Of a DNA stretch of 64,000 nucleotides, positions 9,888-24,500 are shown one piece after another. The stretch lies in NCBI GenBank assembly GCA_029891385.1, contig CM057228.1, forward strand, positions 71,377,523-71,441,522, read 5' to 3'. The notes beneath the pieces were generated by a model. That model was given only the letters and a program-made list of their open reading frames with translations, searched no databases and was not told the DNA's origin. The position numbers and the translations under genes are program-made. Numbering within the stretch: the first letter of the stretch is position 1; each line of letters begins with the position of its first letter. The stretch comes from Erythroxylum novogranatense (lineage: Eukaryota; Streptophyta; Magnoliopsida; Malpighiales; Erythroxylaceae).

Positions 9888-12800
9888 ATATTTTATGTAA
9901 TTTTATTTAATTAAGGAATTAAAAATAGATCTTTTCACAGGCGTGACATATGTCACGTCTATGACATCTATAATAGTAAACGCGTTCATTTTATTTTAAT
10001 TAAAAAATCAATTAATTATTTTGTTACTAATCCATAATATACTTAAGTCACGCCTATGACTTCTATAATAATAAAATTGTATTTTATTTTAAGTAATTAA
10101 TCAATTAATTATATTGTTATTAATTAATAATATATTACAATTAGTCAATTAATTATATATATTATCCTTAATAAAATGAAAATCTATTTAATTAATTTAA
10201 AATAAATTAATTATATTTTAAGAAATATATACTTATTTAATTAATTATTTAATAAAATGGCATAAAATTATAAAGGGTAATTGCCCAAAAAACATTTATG
10301 ACATGGTAGTCACGTCATGAATATTAAGTCACAAGTGTGACTACTTACCCATATATATATATATATACACATCAATTAATTAATAATATATAAATCGTTA
10401 TTAATTATAACTGAATAAGATTAACAGTTAATAGTTAACAATTAATTTGCCAATATATTTTGTATTTAATAAATCATTTAATTTATTATTTTCTAATAAC
10501 CATTATTAATCAAGTATCACATTTTCATAAATCAATTAATTAATTATATTTTAACTAACGATAATATTTTTGTTACAAGAAATTATATTTTAATATACTA
10601 AATAGTTGTAATTAAATTCATTAATGATATTTTAAGAATAAATAATTTAAATGGGGAAAATATTTAGATACATTAATAATAACATAAGTAATATTTATGT
10701 GTTAATAATCAATGGTATACTTAAGTCAAGCCTGTGACTCCTATAATAACAATTTTCATTTTATTCTAGGTAATTAGTCAATTAATTATTTTATTATTAA
10801 TTAATAATATATTATAATTAGCCAATTAATTATATATATTATACTTAACAAAATGAAAAATCTATTTCATCAATTGAAGAATAAATTAATTATATTTTAA
10901 GAAATATATACTTATTTAATCAAGTATCACATTTTCATAAATCATCAATTATTTATTTTTAACTAACGATAATATTTTAATTACCTGAAGCTATATTTTA
11001 ATATACTAAATAGTTGTAATTAAATTCATTAAAGATATTTTGAGAATATGTAATTAAAAATAGGGCAAAATATTTCAAGCATTAATAATATCATAAGTAA
11101 TAATTAGGTGTTAATAATCAAAATATTTCAATAAATCAATTATTTAATTATATATTGATTATTATTAATTATATTTTATTTAATTTATTTAATTAATAAA
11201 TTAAAAAATCATTTCATAGGCGTGACACTTAAGTCACATCTGTGACTCCTATAATAGTAAAGGTTTATCTTATTTTAGCTAAATAAGCCACAAAAGTGAC
11301 TACTTACCTATATATATACATCAATTAATGACTAATATATTAATCATTATTAATTATAATTGAATAAGATTAACAATTAACGATTAAAATTAATTTTTAT
11401 ATAAAGTATCATTTAATTTATTATATTCTAATAACCATTATTAATCAAGTATCGCATTTGCATAAATCAATTAATTAGTTATATTTTAACTAACTTAAAA
11501 TATTTTAATTACATGAAACTATATTTTAATATACTAAATAGTTGTTAATAAATTCATTAAAGATATTTTGAGAATATGTAATTAAATGGGAAACATATTT
11601 CAAATGCATTAATAATAACATAAGGAATTATTACTGTTAATAATCAATAATTAATTAATTAATAGGATTTCAATAAATCAATTATTTAATTATATATTGA
11701 TTATTATGAATTATATTAAATTTTATTTAATTAAGGAATTAAAATAGATTTTATAATAGGTGTGATACTTAAGTCACGTCATGACACCTATAATAGAAAA
11801 AGTTTATTTTGTTTTGATTAAATAATTAATTATTTTGTTACAAATCAATAATATACTTAAGTCATGCCTGTGACTCCTATATTAGTAAAATTCTATTTTA
11901 TTTTAAGTAATTAATTAATTAATTAATTTGCTATTAATTAACAATATATTATAATTTGTAAATTAATTATATATATAATACTTTAAAAATGAAAATATTT
12001 AATTAAATTAATTAATTATATTGTAAAAAATATACTTATTTAATTAATTACTTAATAAAAATTATAAAATTATATAGTGGTTAATTTCCTGAAAAAATGA
12101 CATGTACAACATGGTAGTTACATCTGTGAATATTAAGTCACAGTGTGACTACTTAACTATATATATACATCAATTAATTAATAATATATTAATCATTATT
12201 AATTATAACTGCATAAGATTAACCATTAACAATTAACAATTAATTTTAAATAAAATATAGTTTAATAAATCATTAAATTTATTATATTATAATAAGCATT
12301 ATTAATCATGTATCACATTTTCATAAATCAATTAATTAATTATATTTTAACTAACTAATAGAATTTTTGTTACATGAAATTATATTTTAATATAGTAAAT
12401 AATTGTAATTAAATTCATTAAACATATTTTAAGAATAAATGATTAAAATGGGAAAAAATATTTCAGACGCATTAATAATAACATAAGTAATATTTACGTA
12501 TTAATAATTAGTAGTATACTTAAGTCAAGCTGTGACTCTATGATAAAAATTTTTCATTTTATTTTAATTAATTAGTCAATTAATTATTTTGTTATTAATT
12601 AATAATATATTATATTAGCAAATTAATTTTTATATATTATAGCCCTTAAAAGAAAAATATGAGCACTAATTCTATTTAATTAATTAAAGAATAAATTAAT
12701 TATATTTAATAAATTCATACTTAATTAATTATTAAAGTAATAAAATTGTTATAAAAGTATACAGGTGTTAATCGCCTGTAAAAAGAAAATAACTTGCATG

Positions 12801-14947
12801 ACATGGTAGTGACGCTTGTGAATATTGTCACAGGCATGACCACATACCTTTATATATACATTAATTAATTAATATTATATTAATCATTATTAATTATAAC
12901 TAAATAAAATTAAAAATTAAAATTAACGATTAATAATAAATATAATGATAAAGTATAATTTAATAAATCATTTAATTTATTATATTCTAATTAACATTAT
13001 TGATCAAGTATCACATTTTCACAAATCAACTAACTAATTATTAAGATTTAAATAAACAAATTATTTAATTATAGATTGATTACAATGAATTGTATTTTAA
13101 TTAATTAAGGAATTAAAATTGGATCTTTTCATAGACAGGACACTTTCCTATATATATACATCAGTTAATTATTATTAATTATAGCTTAATAAGACTAACG
13201 ATTAATGATTAATAACTATTTTATAAATAAAGTATAATTTAATAAATTATTTAATTTATTATATTCTAATTACCATTATTAATCAAGTATCATTTTGATA
13301 AATCAATTAGTTAATTATATTTTAAATAAATAATATTATTTTAATTACATGAAATTATATTTAAATTTACTAAATAGTTGTAATTAAATTCGCTTAAGAT
13401 TGTATAAGAATGTGTAATTAAAATGGGGAAAAATAATTCAGATGCATTAATAATACCATATGTAATAATTACGTGTTAATAATCAATAATTAATTAATAA
13501 GATTTTGATAAATCAATTATTTAATTATATATTGATTATTATGAATTATGTTTTAATTAATTTTATTTAATTAAGGATTTAAAATAAATCTTTTCACAAA
13601 GCGTGACATTTAAGTCATGTCGTTGGTCGCTATAATAGTAAAAGTCAATTTATTTTAATTAAATAATCAATTTATTGTTTTTATTAATTAATAATATACT
13701 TAAGTCATACTTGTGACTTTTATAATAATTAAATTCCATCTCATTTAAGTAATGATTCAATTAATTTATTTTCTTAATTAATAATATATTATAATTAGTC
13801 ATTTAATTATATATATATATCATATTTGATAAAATGAAAATATGAGCACTAATTCTATTTAATTAAGTAAAGAATAAATTAATTATATTTCCATAAATCA
13901 GTACTTAATTAATTATGTATTTAATAAAAATGTTATAAAATTTTATAGGCATTAATTGCCCATAAAAGAAAATAACATGCAAAGCATGGTAGTCACGCAC
14001 GTGAATATTAAATCACAAAGTAGACTTTTACTTATATATATACACATCAATTAATTAATATATATATTAATCATTATTAATTATAAGTGAATAAGATTAA
14101 CAACTAATGATTAATAATTAATTTATAAACAAATTATAATTTAACAAATAATTTAATTTATTATATTCTAATCACCATTATCAATCAATTATCACATTTT
14201 CATAAATCAATCAATTAATTATATTTTAACTAACTAATAAAATTTTAATTACTTGAAATTATATTTTATTTGACAAACAGTTATAGTCAAATTCATTAAA
14301 TATATTTTAAGAATATGTAATTAAAAAGGAAAATTTATTTCAAACGCATTAATAATAACATAAGTAATAATTACAAGTTAATAATCAATAATTAATTAGC
14401 TAATTAACAAAATTTCAATAAATCAATTATTTAATTATATATTGATTATTATGAATTATATTTTAACAAAATTTACTTAATTGAGGAATTAAAAATAAAT
14501 TTTTACATAGGCGTGATACTTAAGTCACGTTTGTGACTCCTATAATAGTAAAAGTTTATTTTAATTTAATTATATAATCAATTATTTATTTTGTTATTAA
14601 TCAATAATAAACATAAGTCACACTTGTGACTCCTATAATAATAAAATTCTATTTTGATTTAAGTAATTAATATATTAATTATATTTCTATTAATTAACAA
14701 TATATTATAATTAATCAATTAATTATATATATATTATATTTAATAGAATAAAAATAAGCACTAATTCAATTTAATTAATTAAATATTAAATTAACTATAT
14801 TTGCATAAGTCAAAATTAATTATTTATTTATTTATATAACAAATGTTAAAAATTATATAGGCATTAATTGCCAATAAAAATGCAGGAGATAGTAATCACG
14901 CCTATGACTTAATACGCTTGAATATTAAGTCACAGGCATGACTACTA

Positions 14948-14998
14948 CATATATACATACATATATATAAATACACACACACATACACACAAACACAT
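14948..14998. repeat. Mixed TA/CA microsatellite
   Basis: Imperfect ATATACATACATATATA followed by ACACACACACATACACAC, at the same monomer position as the TA run. The CA part is unusual for the array. Confidence 0.8.
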
Positions 14999-17917
14999 CA
15001 ATTAATTAATAATATATTCATCATTATTAATTATAACTGAATAAGATTGAGAGTTAAAGATTAATAATTTTATATAAATAAAGTATAATTTAATAAATCA
15101 TTTAATTTATTATGTTCTAATTATCATTATTAAGCAAGTATCACATTTTCATAAATCAATTAATTAATTATATTTTAACTAACTAATAATATTTTAATTA
15201 CATGAAATTACTTTTAATATGCTAAATAGTTATAATTCAATTAGTTAAAGATATTTTAAGAATATGTAATTAAAAATGGAAAAATATATTTAGACGCATT
15301 GATAATAACATAAGAAATAATTACATGTTAATATTCAATAATTAGTTTATTATAAGATGTCAATAAATCAATTATTTAATTATATATTTATTATTATGAA
15401 TTATATTTTAACTTATTTTATTTAATTAAGAAATTAAAATATATCGTTTCATAGGCGTGACTCTTAAGGCATGTCGTTGATTCCTACAATAGTAAAGTTC
15501 ATTTTATTTTAATTAAACAATCAATAAATTATTTTGTTATTAATCAATAATATACTTAAGTCACGATTGTGACTCCTATAATAATTAAATTTCATTTCAT
15601 TTTAAGTAATCAGTCAATTAATTATTTTGTTATTAATTAATAACATATTATGATTAGACAATTAAGTTTATATATATTATATTTGATAAAATGAAAATAT
15701 AAGCACTAATTCTATTTAATTTATTAAAATACATTAAATATATTTTCATAAATCAAATTTTAATTATTTATTTATTTAATAAAATGTTTAAAAATTATAT
15801 AGGTTTTAAATGCCCTTAAAAAATAACATGCATAGCATGGCAGTCACACATATGAATATTAAGACACAGCGTGACTACTTACCCTTATATATAGATCAAT
15901 TAATTAATAATATATTAATTATATTTTAACTAACTAATAATATTTTAATTACATAAAATTATATGTTAATTTATTAAATATTTGTAATTAAATTCATTAA
16001 AGATTTTTAAGAATATGTAATTAAAAGGGAAAAATATTTCAGACGCATTAATAATACCATATGTAATAATTACATGTTAATGATCAATAATTAATTAATT
16101 AATAAGGTTTCAATAGATCAATTATTTGATTATATATTTGTCAATTAATTACATATATTATATTTGATAAAAATGAAAATATGGGCACTAATTCTATTTA
16201 ATTAATTAAAGAATGAATTAATCACATTTTCATAAATCAATACTCAATTAATTATTTATTTAATAACAAATGTTAAAAATTATATAAGTGTTAATTGCCA
16301 ATAAAAGAAAATAGCATGCAGAGCATGGTAGTCACACTTATGAATATTAAGTCACTGGCATGACTACTTTCCTATATATATATACACATCAATTAAGTAA
16401 TAACATAATAACTATTATTAATTAATTTATAAATAAAGTATAATTTTACAAATCCTTTAATTTATTATATGCTAATCACCATTATTAATCAATTATCATC
16501 TTTTCATAAATCAATTAATTAATTATATTTTCACTAACGATAATATTTTAATTACATTAAATTATATTTTATTTGTTAAATATTTATAATTAAATTCATT
16601 AAATATATTTTAAGAATATGTAATTAAAAATCAGAAAAAAAGTTATTTGAAGCATTAATAATAACATAATTAATAATTATGTGTTAATAGTCAATAATTA
16701 ACTAATTAATAAGATTTCAATAAATCAATTATTTAATTATATATTGATTATTAAAATTATATTTTAATTAATTTTACTTAGTTAAGGATTTAAAACAGAT
16801 ATTTTCACAGCGTGATAGTTAAGTCACGTCAATGGCGCCTATAATAGTAAAAGTTAATTTTATTTTAATTAAATAATCAATTAATTATTTTATTTATCAA
16901 TAATATACTTAAGTCATGCCTGTGACTTTTATAATAATTATATTTTATTTTATTTTAAGTAATTAGTCAATTAATTTTTTATTAATTAATAATATATTAT
17001 AATTGTTAATTAATTATTTATATTAAATTTGATGAAAATGAAAATATGAGCACTAATTCTATTTAATTAATTAAAGAATAAACTAATTATACTTTCATAA
17101 AGCAATACTGAATTAATTATTTATTTAATAACAAATGTTATAAAATTATATAGGTGTTAATTGCCGATAAAAAGAAAATAACATGCATAGCATAGTAGTA
17201 ATGCTGTGAATAAAGAATAATTTAACAAATCATTTAATTTATTATATTCTAATCATCGTTATTAATTAATTATCATATTTTCATAAATAAATTAATTAAT
17301 TATATTTAAACTAACTGATAATATTTTAATTACATGAAATTATTATTTTATTTGCTAAATAGTTATAATTAAATTCGATATTTTAAGAACATGTAATTAA
17401 AAATGGGAAAAATTATTTCGATGCATTAATAATAACGCAATTAATAATTGCGTATTAATAGTCAATAATTAGTTAATTAATAAGATGTCAATAAATCAAT
17501 TGTTTAATTATATATTGATTATTATGAAATATATTTTAATTGATTTTATTTAATTAAGGAATTAAAATAGATATTTTCACAAGCATGACACTTAAGTCGT
17601 GGTTGTGACTACAATAATAATATGTTTTTATTTTATTTTAAGTAATTAATTATTTTCTTATTAATTAATAATATATTATAATTAGTGAACTAATTACATA
17701 TATTTTATATTAAATAAAAAGGAAAATATAAGCACTAATTCTACTTAATTAATTAAAGAATAAATTAATTATATTTCCATAAATCAATACTTAATAATTA
17801 TTTATTTAATAAAATATTATAAAATTATACAAGCATTAATTGCCATTAAAAATAAAATAGCTTGCACAACATGGCAATAATGCTTGTGAATATTAAGTCA
17901 CAAGCGTGACTACTTAC

Positions 17918-17918
<1 letters not shown>

Positions 17919-18005
<87 letters not shown>
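17919..18005. repeat. Long (TA)n microsatellite, 87 bp
   Basis: TA dinucleotides throughout with one interrupting G at 17990. It is the longest expansion of the short TA run that marks each monomer. Long TA runs can extrude cruciforms and are prone to breakage and assembly error. Confidence 0.95.
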
Positions 18006-21000
18006 GTTAATTAATTAATAATATATTAATCATTATCAATTATAATTAAAGAAGATTAACAGTTAATGATTATAAATTAATTTATAAATAAATTATAATT
18101 TAATAAATAATTTAATTGATTATATTATAACTATCATTATTAATCAAGTATCACATTTTCATAAATCAATTAATTAATTATATTTTAACTAATATGATTT
18201 TAATTATATGAAATTATATTTTGATTTACTAAATAGTTAAAAAGGGATAAATATTTTGACGCATTAATAATAACATAAGAAATAATTACATGTTAATAAT
18301 TAGTAATTAATTAATAAGATTTTAATAAATCAACTATTTAATTATATATTTATTACTAAAATTATATTTTAATTAATTTTTAAATAAAGAATTAAAATAA
18401 ATCTTTTCATAGGCATGACGCTTAAGTCATGACTATGACAACCTATAATAGTAAAAGTTGATTTTATTTTTATTAAATAATCAATTAATTATTTTGTTAT
18501 TAGTCAATAGTATACTTAAATCAAGCCTGTGACTCTATAATAATAATTTTCATTTTATTTTAAGTAATTAGTCAATTAATTATTTTGTTGTTAATTAACA
18601 ATATGTTATAATTAGCCTATTAATTTTATATATTATATTTAATAAAATGAAAAATATAAGCACTAATTCTCTTTAATTAATTAAAGAATAAATTAATTAT
18701 ATCTAATAAATCAATACTTAATTAATTATTAATTTAATAAAAAATTATAAAATTATACATTTGTTAATTGCCTGTAAAAGAAAATAACTTGCACGACATG
18801 GTAGTGATACCGTGAATATTAAGTCACAGCATGACCGCTACCTATATATACACATTAATTAATTAATAATATATTAATCATTATTAATTATAACTAAATA
18901 AGATTACCAAGAAATGATTAATAACAAATCTATAAATAAAGTATAATTTAATAAATCATTTAATTTATTATATTCTAATTACCATTATTAATCATGTATC
19001 AAATTTTCATAAATCAAGTAATTAATTATATTTTAGCTAACCGACAATATTTTAGTTACATGAAATTATATTTTATTTACTACATAGTTATAATTAAATT
19101 ATTTATAGATTTTTAAGAATATGTAATTAAAAGGAAAAATATTATAGACGCATTAATAATAACATAAGTAATAATTACGCATTAATAATCAATAATTAAT
19201 TAATAAAATTTCAATAAATCAATTATTTAATTATATATTGATTATTATGATTTATATTTTATTTAATTAAATATTTAAAAATAGATCTTTTCACAAGCGT
19301 GATGCTTAAGTCATGACCGTGATGACTATAATAGCAAAAGTTTGTTTTATTTTAATTAAATAATCAATTAATTATTTTATCATTAGTCAATAGTATACTT
19401 AAGTCAAGCTTGTATTTACTATATAGTTATAATCAAATTAATTAAATATATTTTAAGAATATGTAATTAAGAAAGAGGAAAATATTTTGAGGCATTAATA
19501 GTTACATAAGTAATAATTACATGTTAATAATCAATAATTAATTAATTATTTAATAATATTTAAATCAACCAATTATTTAATTATAGATTGATTATTATGA
19601 ATTATATTTTAATTAAATTTATTTAATTAAGGAATTAAAAATAGATCTTTTCATAGGCAGGACACTTGCCTATATATATACATCGATTAACTAAAAATAT
19701 ATTGATTATTACTAATTATAACTGAATAAGATTAACGAGTTAATGATTAATAACTAATTTGTAAATATAGTAGAATTTAATAAATCATTTAATTTATTAT
19801 ATTCTAATTACCAATATTAATCAAGTATCACATTTTGATAAATAAATAAATTAATTATATTTTAACTAACTGATATTATTTTAATTACATGAAATTATAT
19901 TTTAATTTACTAAATAGTTGTAATTAAATTTATTAAAAATATTTTAAGAATATGTAATTAAAAATAGGAAAATATTTCAAACGTATTAACAATAACATAA
20001 GTAATAATTACGTGTTAATAATTAATTAATTAATAAGATTTCAACAAATCAATTATTTAATTATATCTTGATTGTTATGAATTATATTTTAATTAAATTT
20101 ATTTAATCAAGGATTTGAAAATAAATCTTTTCAAAAGTGTGACACTTAAGTTATGTTAGTAACTACTGCAATAGTAAAAGTTAATTTTATTTTAATTAAA
20201 TAATCTATTAATTATTTTGTTAGTAATCAATAATATACTTAAGTCACACTGTGACTTTTACAATAATTAAATTTCATTTTATTTTAATTTGTTAGTCAAA
20301 TAATTATTTTATTAATTAATAATATATTATATATTATATTTAATAGAAATGAGAAATATAAGCACTAATTCTATTTAACTATTTGAAGAATAAATTAACT
20401 ATATTTTAAAAATCAATACTTATTTAATTAATTATTTAATAAAATTTTATAAAATTATACAAGTGTTAATTGCATGTAAAAAGAAAATAACATGCACTGA
20501 TAGGGTGGTCATGCTGCAGTATTAAGTCATAGGCGTGGACTTACCTTTATATATAGACCAATTAATTAGTAATATATTAATTATTGTTAATTATAACTAA
20601 ATAGGATTAATATTTAATGATTAATAATTAATTTATAAATAAATATATAATTTAATAAATTATTTAATTTATTATATTCTAATAACCATTATTAATCAAG
20701 TATCACAATTTTAAAAATCAATTAATTAATTATATTTTAGCTAGTGATAATCTTTTAATTACATGAATTTATAATTTAATTTACTAAATAGTTGTAATTA
20801 AATTCATTATAGGCTTTTAAAGACTATGTAATTAAAAATGGGGAAAAAATATTTGATTTATTATTAATAACATAAGTAATAATTACATGTTAATAATCAA
20901 TATTTAATTAATTAATAAGATTTCAATAAAACAATTATTTAATTATATATTGATTATTATGAATTATATTTTAATTAATTTTATTTAAATAAGGATTTAA

Positions 21001-21599
21001 AAATATATTTTTCATAGGAGTGACCCTTAAGTCACGTCAACGACTCCTATAATAGAAAAAGTTAATCTTATTTTAATTAAATAATCAATTAATTATTTTG
21101 TTATTAATCAATAATATATTTATGTCATGCCTGTGATTTTTATAATAATTAAATTTCATTTTATTTTAATTAATTAGTAAATTAATTATTTTATTAACTA
21201 ATAACATATTACAATTAGTCAATTAGTTATATATATTATATTTGACAAAAATAAAATATAAGCACTAACACTATTTAATTAATTAAAGAATAAATAAATT
21301 ACATTTTCACAAATCAATACTTAATTAATTATTTATTTAATAACAAATGTTACAAAAGTATATAGGCATTAAGCGCCTAAAAAAATAAGATGCATAGTAT
21401 GGTAGTCACGCTTGTGAATATTAAGTCACAGAATGACTACTTACCTATATATATACAAATCAATTAATTAATAACATATTAATCATTATTAATTATAACT
21501 GAATAAGATTGATAGCTAAAGATTAATAATTAATTTGTAAACAAAGTACAATGTATTAAATCATTTAATCTATTATATTCTATTTATCATTATTAATCA

Positions 21600-24500
21600 A
21601 ATATCACATTTTGATAAAGCAATAAATTAATTATATTTTAACTAACTGATAATATTTTAATTGCATGAAATTATATTTTAATTTGCTAAATAGTTATAAT
21701 TAAATTCATTAAAGATATTTTAAGAATATTTAATAAAACGGGAAAATTATTTCAGATGCATTAATAATAACATAAATAATAATTACGTGTTAATAGTTAA
21801 TAATTAATTAATTAATATGATGTCAACAAATCAATTATTTAAATATATTGATTATTATGAATTATATTTAATTAAGGGAATAAAATAAAATTTTCATAGG
21901 TGTGACCCTTAAGTCACGTCAGTGACTCCTATAATAGTAAAAGCTCATTTTATTTTAATTAAATAATTAAATAATTATTTTGTTATTGATCAATAATATA
22001 CTTAAGTAATCTTGTGACTCATATAATAATAAAATTTCATTTTATTTGAAGTAATTAATCAATTAATTATTTTGTTATTAATTAATAATATAATACAATT
22101 AGACAATTAAGTTTATTTATATTATATTTGATAAAAATTAAAAATATAATCTCTAATTCTATTTAATTAATTAAACAATGCATTAATTATATTTTAATAA
22201 ATCAATGCTTAATTAATTATTCATTTAATAAAAAATTTATAAAATTATATAGGTGTTAAATGCCCTTAAAAAGAAAATAACATATGGCGTCATGCATATG
22301 AATATTAAGTCACAAAAGTGACTATTTTCCTATATATATAGAGCAACTAATTAATAATAAATTAATCATTATTAATAATAACTGAATAAGATTAATAGTA
22401 AACGATTAATAATTAATTTATAAATAAAATGTAATTTAATAAATTATTTAATTTATTATATTCTAATAACCGTTATTAATCAAGTGTCACATTTTAATAA
22501 ATCAATTAAATAATTATATTTTAACCAACTAATAATATTTTAATTACATGAAATTATATTTTGATTTACTAACTAGTTGTAATTAAATTCATTAAAGATA
22601 TTTTAAAAATATGTAATTAAAATTGGGGAAAATATTTCAGACTTATTAACAATAACATAAGTAATAATTACGTGGTCATAATCAATAATTAATTAATTAA
22701 TAAGATTTAAATAAATTAATTATTTAATTAGAATATTGATTATTATGAATTATATTTTAATTAATTTTTTAATTAAGGATTTAAAATAGATCTTTTCATA
22801 AATCAATTAAGTAATTATATTTTAACTAAAGGAAAATATTTTAATTACATGAAATTATATTTTAATTTACTAACTAGTTATAAATAAATTAATTAAAGAT
22901 ATTTGAAGAATATGTAATTAAAAAGGAGAAATTATTTCAGACGTATTAATAATAACATCATTAATAATTACGTGTTAATAATCAATAAATAATTAATTAT
23001 TAAGATTTAAATAAATCAATTATTTAATTATTGATTGATAATTATGAATTATGTTTTAATTAATTTTTTTAATTTAATAATTAAAATAGATCTTTTCATT
23101 TATGGACACTTACCTATCTATATATACATCAATTAATTAATAATATATTAATTATAGTTGAATAAGATTAAAATTAATGATTAATAACTAATTTATAAAT
23201 AAAGTATAACTTAATAAATCATTTAATTTATTATATTCTAATTGCCATTATTAATCAAGTATCGCAATTTGATAAATCAACTAATTAATTATAATTTAAA
23301 TTATTGATATTATTTTAATTATTTAAAATTATATTTTAATTTGCTATGTAGTTGTAATTAAATTCATTAAAGATATTTTAAGGATAAGTAATTAAAAGGG
23401 AATATATTTCAAGCGTATTAATAATAACATAAGTAATAATCACGTGTTAATAATCAATAATTAATCAATTAATAAGATTTCAACAAATCAATTATTTAAT
23501 TATATATTGATTATTATGAATTATATTTTAACTAATTTTATTTAATTAAAATTTAAAAATAAATATTTTCACAAGTGTGAGTGTGTGACACTTAAATCGC
23601 GTCAAGAACTCCTACAATAGTAAAAGTTTATTTTATTTTAATTAAAGAATCAATTAATTATTTTGTTATTAATCAATAATATACTTAAGTCACACCTGTG
23701 ACTTCTATAATGATTAAATTTCATTTTATTTTAAGTAGTTAGTTAATTAATTATTTTTATTAATTAATAATATATTACAATTAATCAATTAATTATAGAT
23801 ATATTATATTTGATAAAAATGAAAATGAGCACTAATTCTATTTATTAATTAAATAATATATTAATTATATTTTCATAAATCAATATATATATATATATAA
23901 CCATTATTAATCAAGTATCACATTTTCATAAATCAATTAATTTTTAAGTAATAATTACATGTTAATAATCATTAATTAATTAATTAGTTATTAAGATTTC
24001 AATAAGTCAAATATTTAATTGTATATTGATTATTATGAATTTTATTTAAATTAATTTTATTTAATTAAGAAATTAAAATAGAACTTTTCACAATCGTGAC
24101 ACTTAATTGCCCTAAAAAGAAAATAACATAACACGCATGAGACTCACACCTTTGAATGGCGTGACTACTTACCTATATGTATATATATCAATTAATTAAT
24201 AATATATTAACAATTAATAATTATAACTGAATAAGAATAATATTTAATGTTTAATGATTAATTTATCAATAAAGTATACTTTAATAAATCATTTAATTTA
24301 TTATATTCTAATTACCATTATTAGTCAAGTATCACATTTTCATAAATCAATTAATTAATCATATTTTGACCAACTCATAATATTTTAGTTACATTAAATT
24401 ATAATTTGATTTACTAAATTGTTATAATTAAATTAATTAAGATATTTTAAGAATATGTAATTAAAAAGGGCAAAATATTTTAGACGCATTAATAATAACA

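Larger units (their letters stand above)
3500..10800. repeat. Left copy of a diverged segmental duplication in the satellite
   Basis: Rare variant motifs in this stretch reappear in the same order further right: GTGACTACAATAATAATAT (about 3727 and 17606), GTGACCCTTAAGTCACGTC (4367 and 21902), TTAAAATTGGGGAAAATATT (5748 and 22618), TTATTGATTGATAATTATG (5858 and 23028), ATCATCAATAACTAATTAAT (about 8480 and 24522), GACATATGYCACGTC (about 9945 and 25394), AGTATACTTAAGTCAAGC (about 10714 and 26159). The offset shifts from about 14 to 17.5 and then 15.4-16 kb because of insertions and monomer gain or loss. Boundaries are approximate. Confidence 0.65.
9888..21599. repeat. A+T-rich complex satellite array, central block
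   Basis: Monomer starts are near 10372, 11321, 12168, 12851, 13158, 14045, 14997, 15895 and 16387, with more beyond. Spacings are mostly 850-950 bp with short variants (about 683, 307 and 492 bp). Short monomers at about 13135 and 19665 share a GGACACT junction also found near 5938 and 23103. No gene, RNA gene or foreign insertion is visible. All frames are short and A+T-driven. Confidence 0.9.
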
